A stretch of DNA of 56,459 nt, from positions 1 through 56,459 of the forward strand of contig CATPBP010000205.1 in the NCBI GenBank assembly GCA_955652675.1, written 5' to 3'. The stretch comes from Candidatus Dormiibacterota bacterium. Its GTDB lineage: Bacteria; Chloroflexota; Dormibacteria; Dormibacterales; Dormibacteraceae. The translations under genes and the position numbers were made by a program. The notes below the pieces were generated by a model, which had not been told where the DNA came from, did not search any database, and saw only the letters and a list, made by a program, of their open reading frames with translations. Positions 8,396 through 16,749 of this stretch are shown here, one piece after another. Numbering within the stretch: position 1 is the stretch's first letter; each line of letters begins with the position of its first letter.

Positions 8396-9211
8396 TTGAA
8401 CGGTTGGAAGCGTAGCGGTCAGTACGAGGACATCTGGTACGACACCACGGAGGGCGTCGCCAAGATCACCATCAACCGCCCGGAAGTGCGAAACGCCTTC
8501 CGGCCGACCACGCTGTTCGAGCTGAGCCACGCCTTCAACGTCGCCCGAGACGACCCGGAGATCGGGGTCATCATCCTGACCGGCGCCGGAAAGGAGGCGT
8601 TCTGTTCCGGTGGCGACCAGCGAATACGGGGGGACGACGGCTACCGCGACGCCAGCGGGGTGGGGCGGCTCAACGTGCTCGACCTGCAGGTGCAGATAAG
8701 GCGCACGCCGAAGCCCGTCATCGCCATGGTCGCCGGCTATGCGATCGGCGGCGGACACGTCCTTCACCTGGTCTGCGACCTCACGGTGGCTGCGGACAAC
8801 GCCCGCTTCGGGCAGACCGGCCCCAGGGTGGGCAGCTTCGACGGCGGCTACGGGTCTGGCCTGCTGGCCCGGATCGTGGGCCAGAAGAAGGCCCGGGAGA
8901 TCTGGTTCCTCTGCGAGCAGTACGACGCCAGGGCGGCGCTGGAGATGGGGCTCGTCAACAAGGTCGTACCGCTGGACAGCCTGGAAGAGGAGACGCTGGC
9001 CTGGGCACGCAAGATGCTGCAGCACAGCCCCCTGGCGCTGCGCATGATCAAGGCCAGCATGAACGCCGCGGACGACGGCCTCGCCGGCATCCAGCAGCTG
9101 GCCGGTGACGCGACGCTTCTCTACTACCTGAGCGAGGAGGCGCAGGAGGGTCGGGACGCCTATGTCGAGAGGCGCAGACCGGACTTCTCGCGCTTCCCCA
9201 AGCGCCCTTAG
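8396..9211 (+). CDS. menB: 1,4-Dihydroxy-2-naphthoyl-CoA synthase
   Basis: A 271-residue crotonase-fold enzyme that closes the second ring of menaquinone. MenB hallmarks are present: '[16 protein letters not shown]' (oxyanion hole and bicarbonate-site region), '[17 protein letters not shown]', '[14 protein letters not shown]', and the C-terminal '[17 protein letters not shown]'. The start is TTG at 8396, with AGGAGTGGAG just upstream, and the N-terminal '[20 protein letters not shown]' fits the family. menA follows after 12 bases and menC overlaps menA, so menBAC form one operon. Confidence 0.97.
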   Translation: MNGWKRSGQYEDIWYDTTEGVAKITINRPEVRNAFRPTTLFELSHAFNVARDDPEIGVIILTGAGKEAFCSGGDQRIRGDDGYRDASGVGRLNVLDLQVQIRRTPKPVIAMVAGYAIGGGHVLHLVCDLTVAADNARFGQTGPRVGSFDGGYGSGLLARIVGQKKAREIWFLCEQYDARAALEMGLVNKVVPLDSLEEETLAWARKMLQHSPLALRMIKASMNAADDGLAGIQQLAGDATLLYYLSEEAQEGRDAYVERRRPDFSRFPKRP

Positions 9212-9223
9212 GCGCAGGATGGC

Positions 9224-10126
9224 GTGGTCGAGCAGCAGAAGGCGTCCCTGAGCCCAGGCCGGGTCTGGCTGCTCGCCGCCCGCCCGGCCACGCTGGCCGC
9301 CTCCGTCTCGCCGGTGGTGGCGGGGGCGGCGGTTGCGCTCCACGACCACGCCTTCAGAGCCCCGCTCACACTGGGGGCGCTGCTGGTGGCGGTGGCGATG
9401 CAGGTCGGGGTGAACTATGCCAACGACTACTCCGACCACGTCCGTGGCGCCGACCGGCGCCGGGTCGGACCTATCCGCGCGGCGTCATCCGGACTGGTCC
9501 CGCCCGACCAGGTCAGGCTGGCTGCCATCGGGGCTTTCACAATCGCCGCCGGGGCCGGGTTGGCGGTCAGCCTCGCCACGGACTGGCGGCTTCTGATCCT
9601 GGGTGCGTTGGCTGTTGCGGCCGGTTGGCTCTACACGGGCGGACCGCGCCCCTATGGCTACCTGGGACTGGGCGAGCTCTTCGTATTCGTCTTCTTCGGG
9701 CTATTCGCGGCGGCGGGGACCACCTATGTCAACGAGCTTCGGGTGCCGCCGGCGGCCTGGACGGCCGGCGTAGCCACCGGCTGCCTCGCCTGCGCCATCC
9801 TGGCCATCAACAACCTCCGCGACATCGCCACCGACGCCGCGGCCGGCAAGCGGACGCTGGCTGTCCGCATAGGGCGGAGCTGGACCCGGCGCCTGATGGC
9901 CGTCCTTTTCGCCGTCGCCCTGCTGGCACCGCTTGCCGCGGCCCTCGGCGGCTGGGTGCCGCGGCTGGCCGCCCTGCCGGTGATCCTGGTCACCATGGTG
10001 GTGCCGGTCGCCCGCTCGACCGCCTCCACCGAGCCGCCTGAGCTTGTTGGCGCTCTCAAGCGAGCCGCTCTCATCGAGGTCTGGTGGGCGTTGCTCTGGA
10101 CGCTAGGGCTGCTGGTGCCATGGTGA
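9224..10126 (+). CDS. menA: 1,4-Dihydroxy-2-naphthoate polyprenyltransferase
   Basis: A 300-residue UbiA-superfamily integral membrane enzyme that attaches the isoprenoid tail to dihydroxynaphthoate. The two aspartate-rich motifs are 'NYANDYSDHVRGAD' (near 64-77) and 'NNLRDIATDAAAGKRTLA' (near 195-212). About eight hydrophobic segments are visible. The N-terminal 'LLAARPATLAASVSPVVAG' is typical of MenA. The start is GTG 9224, 12 bases after menB. The last bases overlap the menC start (ATGGTGA), which suggests translational coupling. Confidence 0.96.
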   Translation: MVEQQKASLSPGRVWLLAARPATLAASVSPVVAGAAVALHDHAFRAPLTLGALLVAVAMQVGVNYANDYSDHVRGADRRRVGPIRAASSGLVPPDQVRLAAIGAFTIAAGAGLAVSLATDWRLLILGALAVAAGWLYTGGPRPYGYLGLGELFVFVFFGLFAAAGTTYVNELRVPPAAWTAGVATGCLACAILAINNLRDIATDAAAGKRTLAVRIGRSWTRRLMAVLFAVALLAPLAAALGGWVPRLAALPVILVTMVVPVARSTASTEPPELVGALKRAALIEVWWALLWTLGLLVPW

Positions 10127-11115
10127 AAGTGGACGGCCTCGAGGTGGTGCCGGTCTGCATCCCGATGGAGGGTGGCGACCACGAGGCCGTGATCGTGATC
10201 CAGCACGGAGAGGGGCTCGCCGGGCTGGGCGAGGCGCCGGTCATCCCGGAGAGAGGCGATTCGCTGGCGCAGCTGGTGTCGGAGCTGCGTGGCGAGAGGC
10301 CGGTTCGCTCCGCCGCCACCCGCCACGCCCTGGAGACGGCTCGGCTCGACCTGCTGGCGCGACAGCAAGGGAGGCCGCTTGCTGCGCTCCTGGGAGCCGT
10401 GCGGCGGCAGGAGGTCGAGTGTTCGGCCCTCGTCACCGCCACCCGGCCCGACCTTGTGGCGCGGGCCGTGGAGCGGAGCGCAGCGGCCGGCTTCAGGGCC
10501 TTCAAGCTCAAGGCGGCCGGCGGTGGCGGGGTGATCGATCAGGAGAGGCTGGGCGCGGCCCGCTGGGCCGCCGGACAGGGCGCCCGGCTGCGCCTGGACT
10601 TCAACGGCCAGCTCGGCGCCGGCGAGGCGGCGGTGAAGCTGTCCGGGCTGGCGCCGTTCCGCCTGGAGCTCGTGGAGCAGCCTCTGCCGCCGGACGCACC
10701 GGTAGCGGCGTGGAAGCTGATTGAACCGGGCGCGGGCGCTCTGCTGGCGGCCGACGAGTCCTTGGGGTCGGCCCGGCTGGCCAGGGAGCTGGCTGAAGCC
10801 GGCGTGGCGCTGGCGATGAAGCTTGCAACCATCGGCGGCCCGGTCGCCGCCTACGACCTGGCGGCCCGGGCAAAGGGTCCCGTCACGGTCGGCTCGACCT
10901 TCGAGACCACCATCGGTCTGGCCGCTGCCCTGCACCTCGCCTGCGCACTGGCAGAAGAGCCACTGGCCTGTGGCCTGGCCACGGGGCGGCTTCTGAACGA
11001 CGACCTTGCGACCGGCTTGAGCTGGCGAGGGCCGCTCCTGCGGCTCCCCGATAAGCCCGGCCTGGGGGTGACCCTTGACCCGCGTGCCCTCGACATCTAC
11101 CGGCTGGACAGGTGA
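10120..11115 (+). CDS. menC: o-Succinylbenzoate synthase
   Basis: A 331-residue enolase-superfamily enzyme that dehydrates SHCHC to o-succinylbenzoate. The superfamily catalytic set is visible: K-x-K in 'FKLKAAGG' (about 129-131), metal ligands in 'LDFNGQ' (about 160), 'VEQPLPP' (about 186) and 'ADESLG' (about 211), and the second lysine in 'AMKLATIGG' (about 234). I chose ATG 10120, which overlaps the menA stop. An open frame reaches back to 10084 inside menA but adds nothing conserved. The 3' end overlaps convergent menH by 19 bases. Confidence 0.92.
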   Translation: MVKVDGLEVVPVCIPMEGGDHEAVIVIQHGEGLAGLGEAPVIPERGDSLAQLVSELRGERPVRSAATRHALETARLDLLARQQGRPLAALLGAVRRQEVECSALVTATRPDLVARAVERSAAAGFRAFKLKAAGGGGVIDQERLGAARWAAGQGARLRLDFNGQLGAGEAAVKLSGLAPFRLELVEQPLPPDAPVAAWKLIEPGAGALLAADESLGSARLARELAEAGVALAMKLATIGGPVAAYDLAARAKGPVTVGSTFETTIGLAAALHLACALAEEPLACGLATGRLLNDDLATGLSWRGPLLRLPDKPGLGVTLDPRALDIYRLDR

Positions 11116-11816
11116 TCGGCGAGCAGGCGTGCGGTCGCCTCAGGCTGCTCCAGGTGAACAGCATGGCCGGCTCCCGGCACGATGACGGCACGGGCTCGCG
11201 GGATGGCCTGGGCAAGACGCGCGGCGAAGTCAACGTAGGGCGGATCCTCGGCTCCCGCGAGCAGGAGAGTGGGCGCCTGGATGCGGTCCAGCCGATCCCA
11301 AAACGGCGCCGTGGCGCCGGGCCCCATGCCGCGCAGCGTCGCCGCCAGTCGAGCCGGGTCGTTCCTACGTCGCCCGGCGTCCAGGCGGCCCAGGAACGCG
11401 GTTCCTCGCCGCTGCAGACTGTTGAAGATCGGCCGCGCCGCCCAGTAGCCGGCAAACCAGTCCACGCCTTCCCGCTCGATCTGCTCGGCGAGGGCGTGGT
11501 CCTGCTCCAGCCGCTTCCGCCGTGCGGCTCCTTCAAGCCCCGCATGGGCGCTTATCACCGTGAGCGTTCGCAGCCTCTCCGGATGTCCCGCCGCCAGGTA
11601 GAGGGCCAGGCGGCCGCCCTGCGAGTATCCGACCAGGTGGGATCGGCTCACGCCTTCTCGGTCCCACAGCCTGAGGACCTCGGCAACCGCGTACTCCAGG
11701 TTGGTGGCGGCGAGGTCCGGGGCCAGCCAGCGGAACCTGGGGCCCACCAGCCCGAGCAGCTCCTCCCAGCTGTCGCCGTGCTGGCTGAAGCCGTGGAGGC
11801 AGGTGACAACGTCCAT
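11097..11816 (-). CDS. menH: MenH-type alpha/beta hydrolase (SHCHC synthase)
   Basis: 239 residues of alpha/beta-hydrolase fold. 'LHGFSQHGDSWEEL' forms the oxyanion region and 'VGYSQGGRLALYLA' holds the nucleophile serine (about 65). 'LLAGAEDPPY' carries the acid and 'VPGAGHAVHLEQPE' the histidine. In menaquinone synthesis MenH eliminates pyruvate from SEPHCHC. The position between menC and menD supports this over a generic esterase. ATG 11816 shares its bases with the menD ATG on the other strand (CATG, 11814-11817), so neither gene has a private 5' leader. A TACCTT box (11832-11827) inside menD lies 10 bases upstream. Confidence 0.87.
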   Translation of the reverse strand: MDVVTCLHGFSQHGDSWEELLGLVGPRFRWLAPDLAATNLEYAVAEVLRLWDREGVSRSHLVGYSQGGRLALYLAAGHPERLRTLTVISAHAGLEGAARRKRLEQDHALAEQIEREGVDWFAGYWAARPIFNSLQRRGTAFLGRLDAGRRRNDPARLAATLRGMGPGATAPFWDRLDRIQAPTLLLAGAEDPPYVDFAARLAQAIPRARAVIVPGAGHAVHLEQPEATARLLADHLSSR

Positions 11817-13572
11817 GTCTGAGGGCAAGGTAAACCAGGCCTTCGCCGGCAGCTTCGTCGACGAGCTGGCGCGCTGCGGGCTCCGCGACGTCTGCATCGC
11901 TCCAGGCTCGCGCTCGGCGCCGCTAGCCATGGCTTTCGCACGCAACCCCGCCGTGCGAGTGTGGATGCACCTCGACGAGCGCTGCGCAGGCTTCTTCGCC
12001 CTTGGCATGGCCAAGTCGGCGGGCCGAGCGGTGGCGGTGCTCTGCACCTCGGGCACGGCGGCGGCCGAGCTGCACCCGGCCGTGATCGAAGCGCACCACT
12101 CGTTCACGCCACTGCTGGTGCTCACCGCGGACCGGCCTCCCGAGCTGCGCGAGGTGGGTGCCAACCAGGCCATCGACCAGGCCCGCCTCTACGGAACTGC
12201 AGTGCGCTGGTTCTTCGATCCGGGGCCGCCCGAGGAGCTGCCCGGTGCAAGCCGGATCTGGCGGCGGCTGGCGGCGCGCGCCATCTCCGAGGCGGAGGGC
12301 CCGCCGGCCGGCCCGGTTCACCTCAACCTTCCCTTCAGGGAGCCTTTGACGGTTCCGCCTGGGGAGGCGGCGGGGGCGGAACCGCCGCAGCGTGCGCCGA
12401 CCAGGGTCCGCCGCGGTCACTCTCTGCCGACCGAGGACACGGTGGCAGGCCTGACGAGGGCGTTGAGCGCGGCCCAGCGACCCATCGTGGTGGCCGGCGA
12501 GCTGCGAGCAGGCGACCGGTTGCGGCCCGCTCTCGATGCTCTTCTGAGGCGCTTCGACGCGCCGCTGCTGGCCGAACCGAGCTCGCAGCTGCGTCGCCGT
12601 TCCGGTGTGGGGCTGGTCGAGGCGTACGACGCCCTGCTGCGGGATCCCCGGTGGGCGGACGCCCACGCGCCGGATCTGGTCCTCCGCCTTGGCGCTCCGC
12701 CGACGTCGAAGCCTCTGAACCAGCTCCTGGCCCGCTCTGGAGCGACGACGCTGGTGCTGGAGGCGGAGGACGGCTGGCGAGACCCCGAGCAGCTGGCCGA
12801 GGAGCTGGTGCGATGCGATCCCGAACCGCTTCTCCGCCAGCTGGCGGCCCGCCTCCCCGGTTCCAGCCGAGGTTGGCAGCAGGAATGGCGGGACGCCGGA
12901 TTGATCGCTGCCGCCGCCATCCATCGCCGGCTGGCGGCTACACCCCTGCACGAGGGACACGTGGTGAGAGCCCTCGCGCGCGAGCTTCCGGAGCGGGCCG
13001 CGGTCTTCGTCGGGTCGTCCATGCCGATCCGGGATGTGGACACGTTCTGGCCACCGGCCGCACCCGGCCAGCGCTTCCTCGGCAACCGAGGCGCCAGTGG
13101 CATCGACGGACTGGTATCGACCGGGCTCGGTGTCACGGCCGCCCTCGAGGATGCGGAGACGGCGGTCCTTCTGCTCGGGGATCTGAGCCTCTACCACGAC
13201 ATGAACGGCCTCTGGGCGATCCGCCGGCACGGGCTGCGAGCGGTGCTGGTGGCGCTCGACAACGACGGCGGCGGCATCTTCAGCTTCCTGCCCCATGCCC
13301 AGCACACAGACGTCTTCGAGGAGCTTTTCGGTACGCCGCTCGGCCTTCGACTCGAGGACGTGGCGAGGCTCTACGGCCTCGACTTCCTGGAGGTCCGGGA
13401 CTCTTCTGAGCTGCAGCCGGCCCTGCGGCAGGCTTTCGCCGCGGATGGCAGCACCCTGGTCGCTGCGCGCTTCGACCGGGCCGAGAGCGTACGGGGCCAC
13501 AGGGCCTGCTGGGCTGCGGTGGCGGAGGAGCTGCTGCCGGTCAGCTCACGAGGGCCCCGAGGAGGGCCCTGA
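11815..13572 (+). CDS. menD: SEPHCHC synthase (thiamine-diphosphate dependent)
   Basis: A 585-residue ThDP enzyme that joins isochorismate and 2-oxoglutarate. The catalytic glutamate lies in 'WMHLDERCAGFFALGMA', followed by 'CTSGTAAAELHPAVIEA', 'LTADRPPELREVGANQAI', 'GNRGASGIDGLVST', and the ThDP/Mg site 'LLGDLSLYHDMNGLWA' with 'DNDGGGIFSFLP'. Length is normal for MenD. ATG 11815 begins 'SEGKVNQAFAGSFVDEL', which fits the family. It starts back-to-back with menH and ends overlapping convergent menF by 32 bases. No good ribosome site lies at normal distance from the ATG. Confidence 0.96.
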   Translation: MSEGKVNQAFAGSFVDELARCGLRDVCIAPGSRSAPLAMAFARNPAVRVWMHLDERCAGFFALGMAKSAGRAVAVLCTSGTAAAELHPAVIEAHHSFTPLLVLTADRPPELREVGANQAIDQARLYGTAVRWFFDPGPPEELPGASRIWRRLAARAISEAEGPPAGPVHLNLPFREPLTVPPGEAAGAEPPQRAPTRVRRGHSLPTEDTVAGLTRALSAAQRPIVVAGELRAGDRLRPALDALLRRFDAPLLAEPSSQLRRRSGVGLVEAYDALLRDPRWADAHAPDLVLRLGAPPTSKPLNQLLARSGATTLVLEAEDGWRDPEQLAEELVRCDPEPLLRQLAARLPGSSRGWQQEWRDAGLIAAAAIHRRLAATPLHEGHVVRALARELPERAAVFVGSSMPIRDVDTFWPPAAPGQRFLGNRGASGIDGLVSTGLGVTAALEDAETAVLLLGDLSLYHDMNGLWAIRRHGLRAVLVALDNDGGGIFSFLPHAQHTDVFEELFGTPLGLRLEDVARLYGLDFLEVRDSSELQPALRQAFAADGSTLVAARFDRAESVRGHRACWAAVAEELLPVSSRGPRGGP

Positions 13573-14848
13573 GCTTGAGCTCGGTCTCCAGGAGCTCGGC
13601 GGCGGGATCGGAGTCGGGCATCACGCCGACCCCGGCGTAGAGCCGCGCCCCGTCTGCCCAGAGCAGGCCGCAGCGGATTGCGACTGCCAGCTCCCCGTCA
13701 CCGCGGCCGTCGATCCAGCCCACCGCGCCGGCGTACCAGCCGCGCTCCATGCCTTCGAGGTCGGCGATCATGCGGCAGGCGGCGGGGGCCGGAGCCCCGT
13801 TCACGGCCGGCGTGGGGTGGAGAAGGGCGGCCAGCTCCAGCAGGTTGACAGGCGGCTCCCGAAGCTGGGCGCGAACCGTGGTGGCCAGGTGCTGGATGTT
13901 GGTGAAGCGGACCACCTCCGGTTCCGGGTGCTCGACGGACTCGCTGACCGCTGCCAGCCGCTCCGCCACAGCCCTGGCCGTGACCCGGTGCTCGACCGCG
14001 TCCTTGGCGCTCTTCAGCAGCCGAGCGGCGAGCGCGATGTCCTCGGCCTCGTCCTCGCCGCGGGCGATGCTGCCCGCCATCGGCTGGCAGGTCGCGCTGC
14101 GTCCGAGGCGGCGCACCAGCAGCTCGGGTGAGGCGCCGACGAATGCGGTGCCGTCGTCGCCGCTCAGGAGGTAGGTGAAGCAGGCGGGATAGGCGCCGCG
14201 CAGCGCCCGGGTGACCGGACCGGCCGCGACGACGCCGTCGCCGTGGGCGATCACCTCCCGGGCGAGCACCACCTTCTCCGCTTCCCCTGCCCGCAGGCGC
14301 CCTACGGCCTGGGTCACCGCTGCCAGCCAGCTCTCCTCAGGTCGGGCAGGCTCCACCTCCAGATGGCGAGCCGGGCGGGCGCTGAAGGAGCGGGCGAGAT
14401 CGAGCAGACGCAGGTCGCCGCTCGCGAAGGACCGGCCCCGGACCCTGGTCACCACGAGTGCCGGGACCCTGAAGAGCAGCGCCGGAAAGCCCTGCCAGGG
14501 TCCGTCCGGTTCGCGCGAGGGATCGAAGGCGAAGCCGCCCAGAGCCACCAGCCCGGTACCCGGGAGCTGAGGGCCATCTGTTCCGACGCTTGCCGCCAGC
14601 CGCCGCCAGAGCCTTCCCGCCGCGGCCAGCCGCTCAGCACCGAGCTCCTCGTCGATCCTGGTGCCGCGCTCGTCTTCGACGGCGACCCCGCCGGCGACCG
14701 AGACGAGGTCGTAACGCCGGCCGATCCCGGCCACCGAGACCGCCTCGGGCATCGGTCGCTCGATCAGCGCCGCCTCGTAGCCGGCGTCGGCGGCCGAGCT
14801 GACGAGGTCCACCAGGTCCGGCGTCCCTTCCAGCTCGACGGGCTTCAC
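13541..14848 (-). CDS. menF: Isochorismate synthase
   Basis: A 435-residue chorismate-utilising enzyme that makes isochorismate, the entry to menaquinone. C-terminal catalytic-domain motifs: 'EAEKVVLAREVIA' (catalytic lysine), 'PELLVRRLGRSATCQPMAGS', 'SAKDAVEHRVTARAVAERL', 'LHPTPAVNGAPAPAA' and 'RGWYAGAVGWIDGRGDGE'. The poorly conserved N-terminal 170 residues are usual for this class. The start is GTG 14848, overlapping the TGA of the MerR gene (GTGA), so the pair is coupled. The 3' end runs 32 bases into the end of menD on the other strand. In this context menaquinone rather than siderophore synthesis is the likely use. Confidence 0.93.
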   Translation of the reverse strand: MKPVELEGTPDLVDLVSSAADAGYEAALIERPMPEAVSVAGIGRRYDLVSVAGGVAVEDERGTRIDEELGAERLAAAGRLWRRLAASVGTDGPQLPGTGLVALGGFAFDPSREPDGPWQGFPALLFRVPALVVTRVRGRSFASGDLRLLDLARSFSARPARHLEVEPARPEESWLAAVTQAVGRLRAGEAEKVVLAREVIAHGDGVVAAGPVTRALRGAYPACFTYLLSGDDGTAFVGASPELLVRRLGRSATCQPMAGSIARGEDEAEDIALAARLLKSAKDAVEHRVTARAVAERLAAVSESVEHPEPEVVRFTNIQHLATTVRAQLREPPVNLLELAALLHPTPAVNGAPAPAACRMIADLEGMERGWYAGAVGWIDGRGDGELAVAIRCGLLWADGARLYAGVGVMPDSDPAAELLETELKLRALLGALVS

Positions 14849-15543
14849 GTCCTCGAACGCTCGATGTGCTCTCTGGCGGCGCGCAGCAAGGTGCGCTGGA
14901 AGTGATGCCGGACCAGAGTCCCGCTGGCGTCGAGCAGTTCCTCGAACAGCCTCAGGAGCTCCTGCTCGGCGGCCTCCGGGTCTCCACCTCTCGCCTGGAT
15001 CCTTTCGCGTACGTGGAGGTCGAAGAGCTCGACGGCCCGCCGCGCGGTTTCCTCCACCGCGCTGGCGTGCCGCGATCCGAGCTCCATCAGCGCCGGCAGC
15101 GGCACGCCGGCTTCGACCAGCTTCAGGCCGGCCGCCAGCACCTCCAGGTCCTCCACCGGATAGCGCGGCTCTTCGCCGTCACCGCTGGGAAAGAGCAGTC
15201 CCGCCTGTTCCAGGGCGACGAGTAGAGCGCCGGCCACCCCGCTGCGGCGGGCCAGCTCCTCCATGGTCAGGGTCCCCGGCGGTGCCGGCGCCGTCACCGC
15301 CTCGACCAGGGCCTCGTCCGAGGGTTCCAGCTCGCCCTCGAGAAAGCGCCGGATGACCGTGAGCGTGAAACCACGCTGCTGAAGGTCCCGGATCCTGCTC
15401 AGGCGATCGAGGTGCGCCTCCGAGTACCACGTGACCCGACCCTCCCGCCTGGGCGGCTCCAGCAAGCCCTTTCCCTGATAGAAGCGGATGGTGTCCACCG
15501 CCACCGCACCCGCCTGCGCCAACTGTTCGATCCGATACTCCAC
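14845..15543 (-). CDS. MerR-family regulator with two winged-helix segments
   Basis: 232 residues. The N-terminal MerR DNA-binding domain is clear ('YRIEQLAQAGAVAVDTIRFY', 'YSEAHLDRLSRIRDLQQRGFT'). A second MerR-like segment follows at about 93-165 ('TMEELARRSGVAGALLVALE', then 'YPVEDLEVLAAGLKLVEAGV'). The C-terminal 65 residues are helical and have no effector-binding cysteine pattern. It is coupled to menF by a GTGA overlap, so it may control isochorismate supply and possibly itself. The start is GTG 15543, with a TAGAGT box 8 bases upstream suggesting a leaderless mRNA. The effector is unknown. Confidence 0.85.
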   Translation of the reverse strand: MEYRIEQLAQAGAVAVDTIRFYQGKGLLEPPRREGRVTWYSEAHLDRLSRIRDLQQRGFTLTVIRRFLEGELEPSDEALVEAVTAPAPPGTLTMEELARRSGVAGALLVALEQAGLLFPSGDGEEPRYPVEDLEVLAAGLKLVEAGVPLPALMELGSRHASAVEETARRAVELFDLHVRERIQARGGDPEAAEQELLRLFEELLDASGTLVRHHFQRTLLRAAREHIERSRT

Positions 15544-15551
15544 GAGTATCC

Positions 15552-15557
15552 ACTCTA
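15552..15557 (-). promoter_or_regulatory. -10-like box before merR-menF
   Basis: TAGAGT on the minus strand, 8 bases before the GTG start. No ribosome site lies between, consistent with a leaderless transcript. No -35 could be assigned with confidence. Confidence 0.4.
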
Positions 15558-15566
15558 AGGGATTCT

Positions 15567-16733
15567 CTATGGGGTCGAGTTGCAGGTGGCGGCGTTGGCG
15601 GGGCGGTCGCCGAGGGTGCCGGTCAGGTCGACGGCGTCATTGCCCCTGAGGACCGAGAGCTTGACGCTGTCGCCAGGATTGTGCAGCTGGAGGATGCCGC
15701 CCAGCGTCTGGCCGTTGTTCAGCTCGATCCCGTCCACCTTTTCCAGAACGTCGCCGTTCTTGATCCCGGCGTGGTCCGCCGGCGTGCCGGCCGCAACACC
15801 CATCACCAGCACGCCGTAGCCCTTGACGGTCCGGTTCTCGGCGAGCGCGTCCTCGATGGTCAGGAAGCAGACCCCAAGGTAGGGGTGGCCCGGGCTCTTG
15901 CCCGTGATCAGGTTCTGGCTGACCCGCTGCACGATGCGGCTGGGAATCGCATAGCCGATCCCGGTCGCGTTGCTGCTGCCAGCCGTATTCATACCGACGA
16001 CACGACCGTTCCCGTCGCCCAGGGGGCCGCCCGAATTGCCCGGGTTGATCGGCGCGTCCGTCTGCAGCACGTCCGCCAGCGCCTCTGAGTTGCGGTTGCC
16101 GCTGCTCGCGACGTCGGGCAGCTGCCTGTGCAGCGCCGAGATCACGCCCACCGTCACCGTTCCGAAGCCCTGGCTGCCCAGCGGGCTGCCTATGGCCACG
16201 ACCGGTTCACCGACCGCTGCCCGGGCGGAGTCCGCGAACTGAGCCACCGGGAGGTCATCGCTGACCTTGACGACCGCCACGTCCTCGACCACGTCCGTGC
16301 CCTGGACCGAGGCCGTGTAGTGGCGTCCGTCCGGCATCAGCACCTGGACCTTGCTGCCTCCCTGGACGACGTGGTTGTTGGTGGCCAGGTAGCTGGTGCC
16401 GCGCTGCGACTGGATGACGAAGCCGCTTCCTTCCGAGGTACCGGCGCTGGAGCTGACGATGATCAGCGCCACCGTGGGGCTCAGGACCTGGGCGGCGTGG
16501 ACGGAGTCGAAGTTGCCCTGAGAGGCGGGTCCCGGCGCCGGAGGCAAGGTCGGTGGCGGAGTGGGGGAGGGCTGCTGAGCGGATCCCGAGCTGGGGGTTG
16601 GGCTTGGCGGCGGGGTGGACCTGCTGCTGGGCGAAGAGGCCGAGCAGGCGATGGAGAGCAACGTCACTGCGCTCAACAGCCACGAGCCGGCTGTTCGGCC
16701 GCGGCCGTTTGACGTGCTTCCCACCCCTGACAT
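15567..16733 (-). CDS. HtrA/DegP-type serine protease with PDZ domain, exported lipoprotein
   Basis: 388 residues. An N-terminal hydrophobic segment ends in a lipobox-like 'LLSIAC' (Cys about 30), followed by a Ser/Pro-rich linker to about residue 75. The trypsin-like domain shows His in 'ATNNHVVQGG' (about 119), Asp in 'VVEDVAVVKV' (about 150) and Ser in 'INPGNSGGPLG' (about 234). A PDZ domain occupies about 285-375 ('HPYLGVCF', 'AGIKNGDVLEKVDGIEL'). HtrA proteins degrade or refold damaged envelope proteins. ATG 16733 has AGGAG directly abutting it, which is too close; GTG at 16724, nine bases further, is the alternative start. It lies downstream of the transglycosylase and FtsH genes on the same strand. 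Confidence 0.92.
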   Translation of the reverse strand: MSGVGSTSNGRGRTAGSWLLSAVTLLSIACSASSPSSRSTPPPSPTPSSGSAQQPSPTPPPTLPPAPGPASQGNFDSVHAAQVLSPTVALIIVSSSAGTSEGSGFVIQSQRGTSYLATNNHVVQGGSKVQVLMPDGRHYTASVQGTDVVEDVAVVKVSDDLPVAQFADSARAAVGEPVVAIGSPLGSQGFGTVTVGVISALHRQLPDVASSGNRNSEALADVLQTDAPINPGNSGGPLGDGNGRVVGMNTAGSSNATGIGYAIPSRIVQRVSQNLITGKSPGHPYLGVCFLTIEDALAENRTVKGYGVLVMGVAAGTPADHAGIKNGDVLEKVDGIELNNGQTLGGILQLHNPGDSVKLSVLRGNDAVDLTGTLGDRPANAATCNSTP

Positions 16734-16749
16734 CTCCTGCAGGGCCCTC

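Noticed and set aside
11923-13500. 525-codon frame antisense to menD
   Set aside because: A shadow of a strongly conserved ThDP enzyme; no motif, biased composition.
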